Origin: an uncultured Terriglobus sp.
GTDB lineage: Bacteria > Acidobacteriota > Terriglobia > Terriglobales > Acidobacteriaceae
Direction of reading: 5' to 3'
Assembly (NCBI GenBank): GCA_937871605.1
Contig: CALMRM010000265.1
Location: 3,584-11,069 of the forward strand
Length of the DNA: 7,486 nt
Under the pieces are notes generated by a model. That model searched no databases. It was not told the origin of the DNA and saw only the letters and a program-made list of their open reading frames with translations. Of the stretch, positions 1 to 5,804 are shown in pieces (position 1 is the first letter of the stretch; every line of letters begins with the position of its first letter). A program made the position numbers and the translations under genes.

Positions 1-1212
1 GGCACTGAACCTCGATGAAGATCTGCTCAAGGATTCCGACCTGCACATCCACGTGCCTGCGGGCGCGATTCCAAAGGACGGGCCCAGCGCAGGCGTGACC
101 ATGGCGACGGCGTTGGTATCGCTGCTGGGCTGGTAGAAGACAAAGCCGTTGTAGTTGCCTACGGTGGGCGCGGTGCCGCCGCTGGAGGTGGTGCCGCCGC
201 CGGCTACCAGATTCACATTGGCGCCGTTGTCGATGGTCATCGTGGCCCCATTTACAAGGTAGAAAAATACGCCATTGCCACCCTGGTTCGACTTACTGTT
301 GGCACCGGACTCGAAATGCAATTGACCGCCATTGATGACGTAGGTGCCCGGGTTGAGCGTGACGGTGGAGCCGTTGGCACCTACGGTGAGGCTGTTGTAG
401 CAAATCACGCTGCTGGCGTTTGCGGGACCGAACGTAAACGTACCGTATGAGCCGCCCGGGTCGCTTACGCAGCTACCGTAGCTGGGCGCGGCTGGCATGG
501 CGGGCGAGCAGGTGTTGGTGATGCCGGTGATGATTTTGGTCGAGGACGTAATGCTGCCGCCATTGTTGATGTTGCTGCTGTTGTCCCAGGTCGTGGACAC
601 CGTGCCCAGCGTAAGGGCGTTGAGCACAGCGCTACCCACCACGGTGACGGCGTTGGAGCCATTGGAATTGTTGACGATGCCGCAGCCGGACGCGTTGAGC
701 TTGCCTGCGTTGCTCAGGTTGAGCGTGTTGCCGGTCGTGCCGGTCAGGCACACGCAAGTGCTGCTGGTGCTGCTGCCGCCTGCTACCGCGTTGGCCGCCA
801 CTACCGTGGTGGCCTGGTGCGCAAAGGCCTGCATAAACAGCAGTGGCACGGGCTTGGACACGGTGGCCTGCACGTAAGACGAGCCGGTAAAGTTGCCCGT
901 GGCAGGCGCGGAGAGGGTAACCGTGGCGGGATTGATGGCGGCGCCGGGGTCGAACCCGTTCTGCTTTGCGACAGCATTTGCGACAAGCTGCTCGTTGCCG
1001 GTGTAGCCCGAGGTCATCTCGTAGGCTGCGGCCAGCGCGGCGGCATCTGCGGCAGACTGGGCCCGCCGCCGCTGCTGTTGCAGGTATCCCACGTCCATGG
1101 CGAGGCCGACAAAGCCAATGGCAACCAGGCCCAGAAAGACCGCGCACAGCACCAGCGTCTGGCCGCTATCCTCGTGGCGAAGCCGTTGCAAAAGCCGAAT
1201 CCGTGCTGTCAT
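1..1212 (-). CDS. TadG-like Flp pilus-associated exported protein, 3' end missing
   Basis: Start ATG at 1212, preceded by a GGAGGGG Shine-Dalgarno sequence; the frame is open for 404 codons to base 1 with no stop. The N terminus is the TadE/TadG type: a short basic lead with GQTLVL (residues 17-22), one membrane segment at about 19-41, then AMDVGYLQQQRRRAQSAADA (39-58) and a short Ala-rich helix. Such proteins are anchored in the inner membrane with the rest outside the cytoplasm and are accessory parts or pseudopilins of Tad pili. Residues 145-370 are rich in Gly, Ser, Thr and Asn, beta-helix-like, with PGTYVINGG and GNGVFFYLVNGAT. Six cysteines (153, 155, 177, 235, 248, 271) suggest disulfides. 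I see no von Willebrand MIDAS motif. Family-like sequence ends at about QPSSDTNAV (base 106); the codons below that are antisense Lon and probably not native. It lies 62 bp downstream of the GT-C-like gene on the same strand, probably co-transcribed with it. Confidence 0.82.
   Translation of the reverse strand, partial: MTARIRLLQRLRHEDSGQTLVLCAVFLGLVAIGFVGLAMDVGYLQQQRRRAQSAADAAALAAAYEMTSGYTGNEQLVANAVAKQNGFDPGAAINPATVTLSAPATGNFTGSSYVQATVSKPVPLLFMQAFAHQATTVVAANAVAGGSSTSSTCVCLTGTTGNTLNLSNAGKLNASGCGIVNNSNGSNAVTVVGSAVLNALTLGTVSTTWDNSSNINNGGSITSSTKIITGITNTCSPAMPAAPSYGSCVSDPGGSYGTFTFGPANASSVICYNSLTVGANGSTVTLNPGTYVINGGQLHFESGANSKSNQGGNGVFFYLVNGATMTIDNGANVNLVAGGGTTSSGGTAPTVGNYNGFVFYQPSSDTNAVAMVTPALGPSFGIAPAGTWMCRSESLSRSSSRFSA
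2..136 (+). pseudogene. lon: Lon protease fragment (catalytic-serine segment), broken at its 3' end
   Basis: Reading from base 2, 44 codons are open and end at TAG 134-136. The translation contains HIHVPAGAIPKDGPSAGVTM, the signature of the ATP-dependent protease Lon; the catalytic nucleophile is the Ser of PKDGPSAG (codon 86-88). In known Lon proteins this block is followed by about 100 further residues, including the catalytic Lys some 40 residues downstream of the Ser. Here the family match lasts through ATALVSLL (to about 127), then reads Gly-Trp-stop. The upstream ATPase part lies beyond the window edge, and the missing Lys means no functional protease could come from this copy. The piece is antisense to the 3' part of the TadG-like gene, and the two homologies meet at about 106-127. 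This is either a recombination scar or a misassembled contig end. The Lon identification is firm; the nature of the break is open. Confidence 0.82.
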
Positions 1213-1222
1213 GCAGATGCCG

Positions 1223-1229
1223 CCCCTCC
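1223..1229 (-). promoter_or_regulatory. Ribosome binding site of the TadG-like gene
   Basis: On the minus strand GGAGGGG lies 10 nt before the ATG at 1212. It is the strongest Shine-Dalgarno-like sequence near the gene and supports that start, which also places the GQTLVL/transmembrane signature at the expected distance from the N terminus. Confidence 0.65.
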
Positions 1230-1274
1230 GATAGCCAATACATCGGCTGAAACACTCCGTGCCTCTGCTGAAAA

Positions 1275-2795
1275 TCATGGCGTGTTCACGCGGCGAAACA
1301 GGATGGCGTGCTCGTCCTGCCAGGCGGCGTACCAGCCCGGCGTTCTCCGCAGCAGATAGGTGAGCGGTGTGTCCTGCTCGAACAGCACGGCGTCGATGCG
1401 ATACCGGTCCAGCACGCGGAGTGGGTTCCTGATGCGGACCGTGTCGAGGTAGTCCCCGAAGACGCCGTTGTACTCGTAGATGTCGACGCGCGAATCGATA
1501 AAGACGGGCAGCGTGGGCCGGTTCCACAGGAGGTAGCCACCCCAGTTGAACTCGTGAAACAGCCGTGTGCCGGGCGGCAGCCTGTCCAGCGCGGGCAGCG
1601 CGGCCACGGGAAAGCTGGCGGAGAGCGCCGGTTGCCGGGCCGCCTGCCTGCGCAGGTTGGTGGCAGCCGAAAGCACAATCAGCACCACCAAAAGGCCGTT
1701 CACCACCAGCGACCCGCCCGGCCGCTGCTCGGCAGCCGCGCCGCTGCGTTGAAACGAGCGCGCGGCAATGGGGGCGGACAGCAGGGCAAAGAGGAACAGG
1801 AAGCGCTCGTGCAGGCACCCGGCCAGCAGGGAGCCGGTGAACAGCAGGACTTCGTCCACGGCCCACGCCCGCGGCCGCCATAGCTGGCGGACGACCACTA
1901 GCAACACGGCAGCCGCCACGATCTGGCCACGCGCGGAATGGAATTGCAGGCTGCGCCACTCCTCGATGCTGGCCACGTTCAGCGTCTGGCAGAAGGCGAA
2001 GTTGAACGGGTAGGCAACCAGCCGCCAGCCCCAGGGATTGCAGAACAGGGCGGGCACGATGCCGCACAGCGCCAGCAGGAGCGAGCGATTTTGTGTGCGG
2101 GAGAAGGGTGCGGCGTACAGGCACTCGTGCCGGAAGTTCAGTTGCCCGGCGAGTACTGTCAGGAGCAGCACAGCCAGGCCGATGAGCCATGAGCCATGCA
2201 GGTTGACCCACAGGAGGTAGAGCGGCGGCAACACGAGCGCGGCATGGTCCCGGCCCTGCCGCACGCGTTGGAGGATAACCATCTGCACACAAAACAGCAG
2301 CCAGCCGAACAGCAGCGTGCGTGGGCCGAAGGACACGATCGACAGGATCGCCGCCACGGTGGTGGCAGCGGTTGCGGCCACGGTGCTGCGCGATACCTGC
2401 TGACACAGGGCGAGGACGATGCCAAAGATGAGCAGCACCAGCGCCACGCCTGCCAGGTACACGCCGGTAAAGCCAAGCAGCCGCCAGGCGAAGTAGAACG
2501 GCAGCTCCGACAACCACTCGTGGTCGATCCATGGCACGCCAGGCACGGAGAACGAAAAGGCGTCATGCCGCACAAAGGCGTGGTGCTGCAGCATCAGCTG
2601 CGCGTTGCGCAGGTGCCACCAGATGTCCGGGTCGGTGGTGGTCTGTGGCACGGCCAGCAGGATGAGCGCGCCCAACGCCAGTGCCAGCACGCTTCGCAGG
2701 TTCAGGACGCGCTGCAGCGCGTGTTGCCAGGGTGGTGTGCCGAGAAGGGCCGCATTTCCCGGGGGAGTGCACACCACCGTTTCACTTTGCAGCAT
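1275..2795 (-). CDS. GT-C-like multi-pass membrane protein (DPDxWWH family), possible glycosyltransferase
   Basis: A 506-residue integral membrane protein. The first hydrophobic helix (about 35-51) is followed by DPDIWWHLRNAQ (55-66) and WIDHEWLSE (about 89-97). This is the layout of a large bacterial family of uncharacterised GT-C-fold-like proteins, with acidic residues in the first outer loop where GT-C enzymes bind lipid-linked sugar donors. Further hydrophobic segments carry WVNLHGSW (196-203), CNPWGW (252-257) and HERF (329-332). The C-terminal soluble part has FNWGGYLLWN (416-425) and VFIDSRVDIY (431-440), both typical of the family. The frame also has an ATG at 2837, but the ATG at 2795 has AGAGGA 6 nt upstream and the earlier one has no ribosome binding site, so 2795 is chosen. 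It is divergent from the pilus operon and 62 bp upstream of the TadG-like gene. Sugar transfer to pilin or surface material is inference; the substrate cannot be read from sequence. Confidence 0.83.
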   Translation of the reverse strand: MLQSETVVCTPPGNAALLGTPPWQHALQRVLNLRSVLALALGALILLAVPQTTTDPDIWWHLRNAQLMLQHHAFVRHDAFSFSVPGVPWIDHEWLSELPFYFAWRLLGFTGVYLAGVALVLLIFGIVLALCQQVSRSTVAATAATTVAAILSIVSFGPRTLLFGWLLFCVQMVILQRVRQGRDHAALVLPPLYLLWVNLHGSWLIGLAVLLLTVLAGQLNFRHECLYAAPFSRTQNRSLLLALCGIVPALFCNPWGWRLVAYPFNFAFCQTLNVASIEEWRSLQFHSARGQIVAAAVLLVVVRQLWRPRAWAVDEVLLFTGSLLAGCLHERFLFLFALLSAPIAARSFQRSGAAAEQRPGGSLVVNGLLVVLIVLSAATNLRRQAARQPALSASFPVAALPALDRLPPGTRLFHEFNWGGYLLWNRPTLPVFIDSRVDIYEYNGVFGDYLDTVRIRNPLRVLDRYRIDAVLFEQDTPLTYLLRRTPGWYAAWQDEHAILFRRVNTP

Positions 2796-2801
2796 GGCTT
2801 G

Positions 2802-2807
2802 TCCTCT
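2802..2807 (-). promoter_or_regulatory. Ribosome binding site deciding the GT-C-like gene start
   Basis: AGAGGA on the minus strand, 6 nt before ATG 2795. It favours this start over the in-frame ATG at 2837, which has no purine-rich sequence before it and lies inside one arm of the inverted repeat. Confidence 0.6.
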
Positions 2808-2830
2808 TGCGGGACAGGTGTGCCCCCCTT

Positions 2831-2898
2831 CACTCATCGGCGCGCATCGCGGTTTTCTTCAAACGGCTTCAAGCTGTCCTGTTCTGCGCCGATGAGTG
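2831..2898. repeat. Perfect 13-bp inverted repeat in the divergent intergenic region, possible shared operator or leader element
   Basis: Arm 1 is CACTCATCGGCGC at 2831-2843; arm 2 is its exact reverse complement, GCGCCGATGAGTG, at 2886-2898, with 42 bp between. Each divergent gene therefore has GCGCCGATGAGTG upstream in its own reading direction, 35 nt before ATG 2795 and 37 nt before the proposed TTG 2936. The spacer is the most AT-rich part of the region and contains CTTCAA twice, 10 bp apart (2857-2862 and 2867-2872). The symmetry suggests a regulator binding site or matched promoter/leader elements. I could not assign convincing -35/-10 hexamers on either strand. The repeat itself is certain; its function is inference. 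Confidence 0.6.
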
Positions 2899-2925
2899 GG
2901 GTGTGCGGCGTCCGCCGCGACCGTT

Positions 2926-2929
2926 GGAG
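2926..2929 (+). promoter_or_regulatory. Ribosome binding site supporting the TTG start of the prepilin peptidase
   Basis: GGAG, 6 nt before TTG 2936. No ATG exists in this frame between 2681 and the catalytic GAGD motif, so a non-ATG start is needed, and this is the best-spaced site. Confidence 0.5.
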
Positions 2930-2935
2930 CGCACC

Positions 2936-3484
2936 TTGCCTGGAACCCCACATCTGCTTTACCTACTGTGTGCCACGTGCTGTGCCGCCGTTGCCGTGGT
3001 CACCGACCTGCGCAGCCGGCGCATTCCCAACTGGCTGACCGGGCCCGCTTTTCTGTTCGCGCTGCTGCTGCACGGCGTGACGGGCGGCGTGCGCGATGCC
3101 GGGTGGGCGCTGCTGTCTGGTGTGCTTGCGGGCGCTGTGTTTCTCGTGTTCTTCCTGGCGGGCGGCATGGGTGCGGGCGACGTCAAGCTGATGGTTGCGA
3201 TTGGCACCCTGGCCGGCCTGCATCCGCTGCGCCATCTCCTGATTGCCACGGCGCTGCTGGGGGCGCTCCTCGCCGTTGTCACGGCGATGCTCAAGGGCCG
3301 TCTGCGTGAAACGGTGGGCAATGCAGGTGCCCTCCTGGCCTTTCACCAGGCCAATGGCCTTGTCGCGCATCCGGAGCTCAACGTGCGCAACGGGTCCGCG
3401 CTGCGCCTGCCCTATGCCATTCCCATCGCGGGTGGCTGCTTTTCCGTGTTGTTACTCACCTTCTTCGGAGCATTCGGCCTATGA
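2936..3484 (+). CDS. cpaA: Prepilin peptidase of the Tad pilus (CpaA/TadV, peptidase family A24)
   Basis: Inner-membrane aspartic endopeptidase that cleaves the leader of Flp pilin and TadE/F-type pseudopilins. From TTG 2936 the product is 182 residues, the usual size for TadV. The first helix (about 7-22) leads into TDLRSRRIPNWLT (23-35), where D24 is the first catalytic Asp. A second block, GGMGAGDVKLM (76-86), carries the GxGD motif with the second catalytic Asp, D82. Hydrophobic segments follow at about 87-118 and 160-182, with LPYAIPIAGG (158-167) typical of the family end. There is no cytoplasmic methyltransferase domain, as expected for the short Tad-type enzymes. The frame is open back to an ATG at 2681, but that would overlap the divergent gene by over 100 bp and add a non-membrane extension unlike the family; GTG 2903 is another possible start with a weaker ribosome binding site. 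Its stop overlaps the cpaB start by 4 nt (ATGA), so the two are probably translated together. Confidence 0.88.
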   Translation: MPGTPHLLYLLCATCCAAVAVVTDLRSRRIPNWLTGPAFLFALLLHGVTGGVRDAGWALLSGVLAGAVFLVFFLAGGMGAGDVKLMVAIGTLAGLHPLRHLLIATALLGALLAVVTAMLKGRLRETVGNAGALLAFHQANGLVAHPELNVRNGSALRLPYAIPIAGGCFSVLLLTFFGAFGL

Positions 3485-4326
3485 ATGTCAAACGTCTGAC
3501 ACCACCCCTGCTGATGGCTCTGGCAGTGTCCAGCGTGTGTACCCTGGCGCTGAGCCGGAGGATGGCCCACGGGGCAGCCCCCGTCGCCACGGTTGGCTAC
3601 GTGGTCCCGCTCCACGCCTTTGCCGCCGGCGATGTGCTGCGCGCAGACGGCGTGCAGCTGGTGCAGTGGCCGGCAAATCACCCGGTACAGGGCGCGCTGT
3701 TGAAGACCGCAGATGTGGTGGGCCGGTCACTGCTGTACCCGGTAGACGCCAATCAGCCGCTCACGGAAAAGCTGTTGAGCGCACCCGGCGCGGGTACGGG
3801 CCTGGCTGCGCGTATCCCGGAGGGCATGCGTGCCATCGGGCTCAAAACCGACGAAGTGATGGGCGTGGCTGGCTTTCTTGCGCCCGGCTCTCACATTGAC
3901 GTGCTAGTGACGTACCACACCGACCAGCTGCCCGAGCCACGCACGGTAACAGTGCTGCAGAACGCCGAGGTCTTGGCTGCCGGCCAGCAGGTGCAGCCCG
4001 ACCCGGCCGGCAAGCCCGCTACGGTTAGCGTAGTCACGCTGTTGCTGGCACCGCAGGACGCGGAACGCGCCGTGCTGGCCAGCAGCCAGGGCTCGCTCCA
4101 CTTTGTCATGCGCAGCGGCGCAGACCACGGCGAATTGCACGGCCCGGGTGTGGGTCTGGCCCAGCTTGCCGACCCAAACGCGCCCATGCCGGTGCCCGCT
4201 CCCGCGCCCGTGGCCGCCGCTCCGGCCAAGCCCGCTGCACCGCCACGCCCGGTGCGCCAGTCCACCGTGGAAACGATCAGTGGCGATAAGCAATCTACCT
4301 CCACGTTTACGGACGGGCCCCGATGA
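3481..4326 (+). CDS. cpaB: Flp pilus assembly protein CpaB/RcpC (SAF domain)
   Basis: A 281-residue periplasmic component thought to work with the CpaC secretin in the outer-membrane part of the Tad machine. It has a basic N terminus and one hydrophobic segment (about 9-24), an anchor or uncleaved signal. An SAF-type domain follows (about 35-99: TVGYVVPLHAFAAGDVL, then GRSLLYPVDANQPLTEKLL). The RcpC domain (about 111-215) holds IPEGMRAIGLKTDEVMGVAG, LAPGSHIDVLVTY and TVTVLQNAEVLA. A Pro/Ala-rich linker (about 235-258) leads to a short tail, VETISGDKQSTSTF, resembling the conserved C-terminal 'V-x-G-x-K' strand of many CpaB proteins. The ATG lies in the ATGA overlap with the prepilin peptidase stop, with GGAG 10 nt before it; its own stop overlaps cpaC in the same way. 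The length is normal for the family. Confidence 0.93.
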   Translation: MNVKRLTPPLLMALAVSSVCTLALSRRMAHGAAPVATVGYVVPLHAFAAGDVLRADGVQLVQWPANHPVQGALLKTADVVGRSLLYPVDANQPLTEKLLSAPGAGTGLAARIPEGMRAIGLKTDEVMGVAGFLAPGSHIDVLVTYHTDQLPEPRTVTVLQNAEVLAAGQQVQPDPAGKPATVSVVTLLLAPQDAERAVLASSQGSLHFVMRSGADHGELHGPGVGLAQLADPNAPMPVPAPAPVAAAPAKPAAPPRPVRQSTVETISGDKQSTSTFTDGPR

Positions 4327-5804
4327 GACCAATCACTTTCGCTACGCTGCCGCTGCTGGCGGCACTGCTGCCCTGCGGCACCGCCGTTGCGCAAAGCACG
4401 CTGCCGCCCACGGCGCCCACGGACAGTTCCGCCGTGGCCCTTTCGCTCTTTACGCCACACACCGCCGCGCCCAGGCAAGTGGCAGCGGTAGCCGCGGCAC
4501 CGCGTGTATCGGGTACGGGTGGTTCCCAGGGCACCGCGGCGAACTATGGCACCGCGGGCAGCCTGTCGTCCTCGCACCTGCAACAGCAGCATCCACGCGA
4601 TGGCGATACGTTGCACATTCTTGCCGGGCAGTCCCTGATCCTGCACGGTACGGTACCCATGAAGCGGGTGTACGTCGGCAATCCGCTGATCCTGTCGTCG
4701 TTCAACTCCAGTCCCACGGAGATCCTGCTGACCGCCAAAGAGCCGGGCACGACCAGCCTGGCGGTGTGGGACAGCAACGGGCAGAACCAGCTTTACACCG
4801 TCTCCGTCGACGTCGACCCTTCGGAGATACAGCGTGCCCTGGACAGCGTGTACCCAGGCATGGGCCTGACCGCCACCGGCGTCGCCGAACACCTGGAGGT
4901 GAGCGGCGCGTTACCCACGCAGGACATGGTCGATGGACTTACCAAAGCCGCGGAAAAATACACCAAAGCCTATATCAATGCTGTGCGGGTCGAGCCCATT
5001 CGACCGAAACAGGTGGAGTTAAAGCTGCAGATCATCGAAGTCGATCGCAGCAAGCTGGACCAGTTTGGCGTCAACTTCACGCGCACCGGGTCGACGCCCG
5101 CTACGTCCAGCACCGGGCAATTTGCCAGCCCACTCAATCTCTCCATTGGATACCTGAAGGAGAGTATCAACCTGAACATTCAGGCGCTGGCACGCGCGGA
5201 TGTGCTGCAGATTCTGGCCGAACCGACGCTTACGACGTTGAGTGGTGGAACAGCGAAATTTCTTTCAGGCGGTGAGTTTCCTGTGCCTATTGCGCAGGCA
5301 GCCACGTCAGCGGGCTCGGCTGCAACGAACGCGATCACCGTGCAGTTTCGCCAGTACGGCGTCAAGGTCGATTTCCTGCCAGTGGTGCTGGACGGCGACG
5401 CTATCCGGCTCAAGGTTGCGCCAGAGGTCAGCACCCTTGATTACGGCAACGCGGTCACCATCGCAGGGTTCACCATACCCGCGCTCTCCACCCGCCGCGC
5501 CGACACAGAGATCGAGCTGAAGAATGGCCAGAGCTTTGTGCTGTCTGGCTTGCTGGATCACCGCAGCATCGATAGCCTTGGCCGCGTGCCCGGCATCTCT
5601 CAGGTGCCGATCCTGGGTAACTTCTTCCGTTCCAAGAACCTGACGCACTCTGTAACGGAGCTGGTGTTTGTGGTCACAGCGTCGATTGTGGACCCGCTCG
5701 CCGCGCCTCAGCCGGTGACCTACCCGAAAAACGTTGCTCCGTTTATGACGCCAGACGATTTCGAAAAAGCGCGCCAGAAGCAGGGCGGGGAGACGCTCAA
5801 ATAA
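4323..5804 (+). CDS. cpaC: Tad pilus outer-membrane secretin (CpaC/RcpA)
   Basis: This 493-residue protein forms the outer-membrane channel through which the Flp pilus leaves. A Sec signal peptide spans residues 1-23 (cut likely at AVA|QS). An Ala/Thr/Ser-rich linker (24-90) is longer than in many CpaC proteins. The N-terminal pilus/secretin domain (about 97-168) contains LHILAGQSLILHGTVPMKRV and TTSLAVWDSNG. A BON-like segment (about 175-226) is followed by the secretin domain (about 240-465). The latter shows VELKLQIIEVDRSKLDQFGV (241-260), LAEPTLTTLSGGTAKFLSGG (308-327) with EFPVPI next, and the signature VPGISQVPILGNFF (432-445) with ELVFVVTASIV (456-466). The start ATG sits in the ATGA overlap with the cpaB stop; the TAA at 5802-5804 shares one base with the next ATG. 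I see no C-terminal pilotin-binding Cys or lipobox. Confidence 0.95.
   Translation: MRPITFATLPLLAALLPCGTAVAQSTLPPTAPTDSSAVALSLFTPHTAAPRQVAAVAAAPRVSGTGGSQGTAANYGTAGSLSSSHLQQQHPRDGDTLHILAGQSLILHGTVPMKRVYVGNPLILSSFNSSPTEILLTAKEPGTTSLAVWDSNGQNQLYTVSVDVDPSEIQRALDSVYPGMGLTATGVAEHLEVSGALPTQDMVDGLTKAAEKYTKAYINAVRVEPIRPKQVELKLQIIEVDRSKLDQFGVNFTRTGSTPATSSTGQFASPLNLSIGYLKESINLNIQALARADVLQILAEPTLTTLSGGTAKFLSGGEFPVPIAQAATSAGSAATNAITVQFRQYGVKVDFLPVVLDGDAIRLKVAPEVSTLDYGNAVTIAGFTIPALSTRRADTEIELKNGQSFVLSGLLDHRSIDSLGRVPGISQVPILGNFFRSKNLTHSVTELVFVVTASIVDPLAAPQPVTYPKNVAPFMTPDDFEKARQKQGGETLK

Noticed and set aside
1213..1274. Possible terminator or promoter between the GT-C-like and TadG-like genes
   Set aside because: I see no stable hairpin with a T run and no clear promoter hexamers in these 62 bp, so the genes are treated as one transcript.
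817..1883. Two + strand open frames (817-1359 and 1308-1883)
   Set aside because: Both are antisense to the TadG-like and GT-C-like genes, with low-complexity translations; they reflect high GC content, not genes.
2796..2837. Longer start of the GT-C-like gene at ATG 2837
   Set aside because: There is no Shine-Dalgarno sequence before it, while ATG 2795 has AGAGGA at 6 nt; the extra 14 residues show no family features.
2681..2935. Upstream extension of the prepilin peptidase frame to ATG 2681
   Set aside because: It overlaps the divergent membrane protein gene, lacks membrane or domain features, is absent from the family, and has no fitting ribosome binding site; the conserved protein starts just before the first helix.
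2196..3038. Open frame on the + strand across the GT-C-like gene and into the peptidase
   Set aside because: Shadow frame: His/Gln/Arg-rich translation without motifs, antisense to a clear membrane protein and out of frame with the A24 peptidase.
3891..4892. A 333-codon minus-strand open frame across cpaB and cpaC
   Set aside because: It is antisense to two well-recognised coupled genes and its translation shows no domain.
4103..5275. A 390-codon + strand frame across the cpaB/cpaC junction
   Set aside because: It is an alternate-frame shadow rich in Arg, His and Pro; the secretin frame carries all recognisable motifs.
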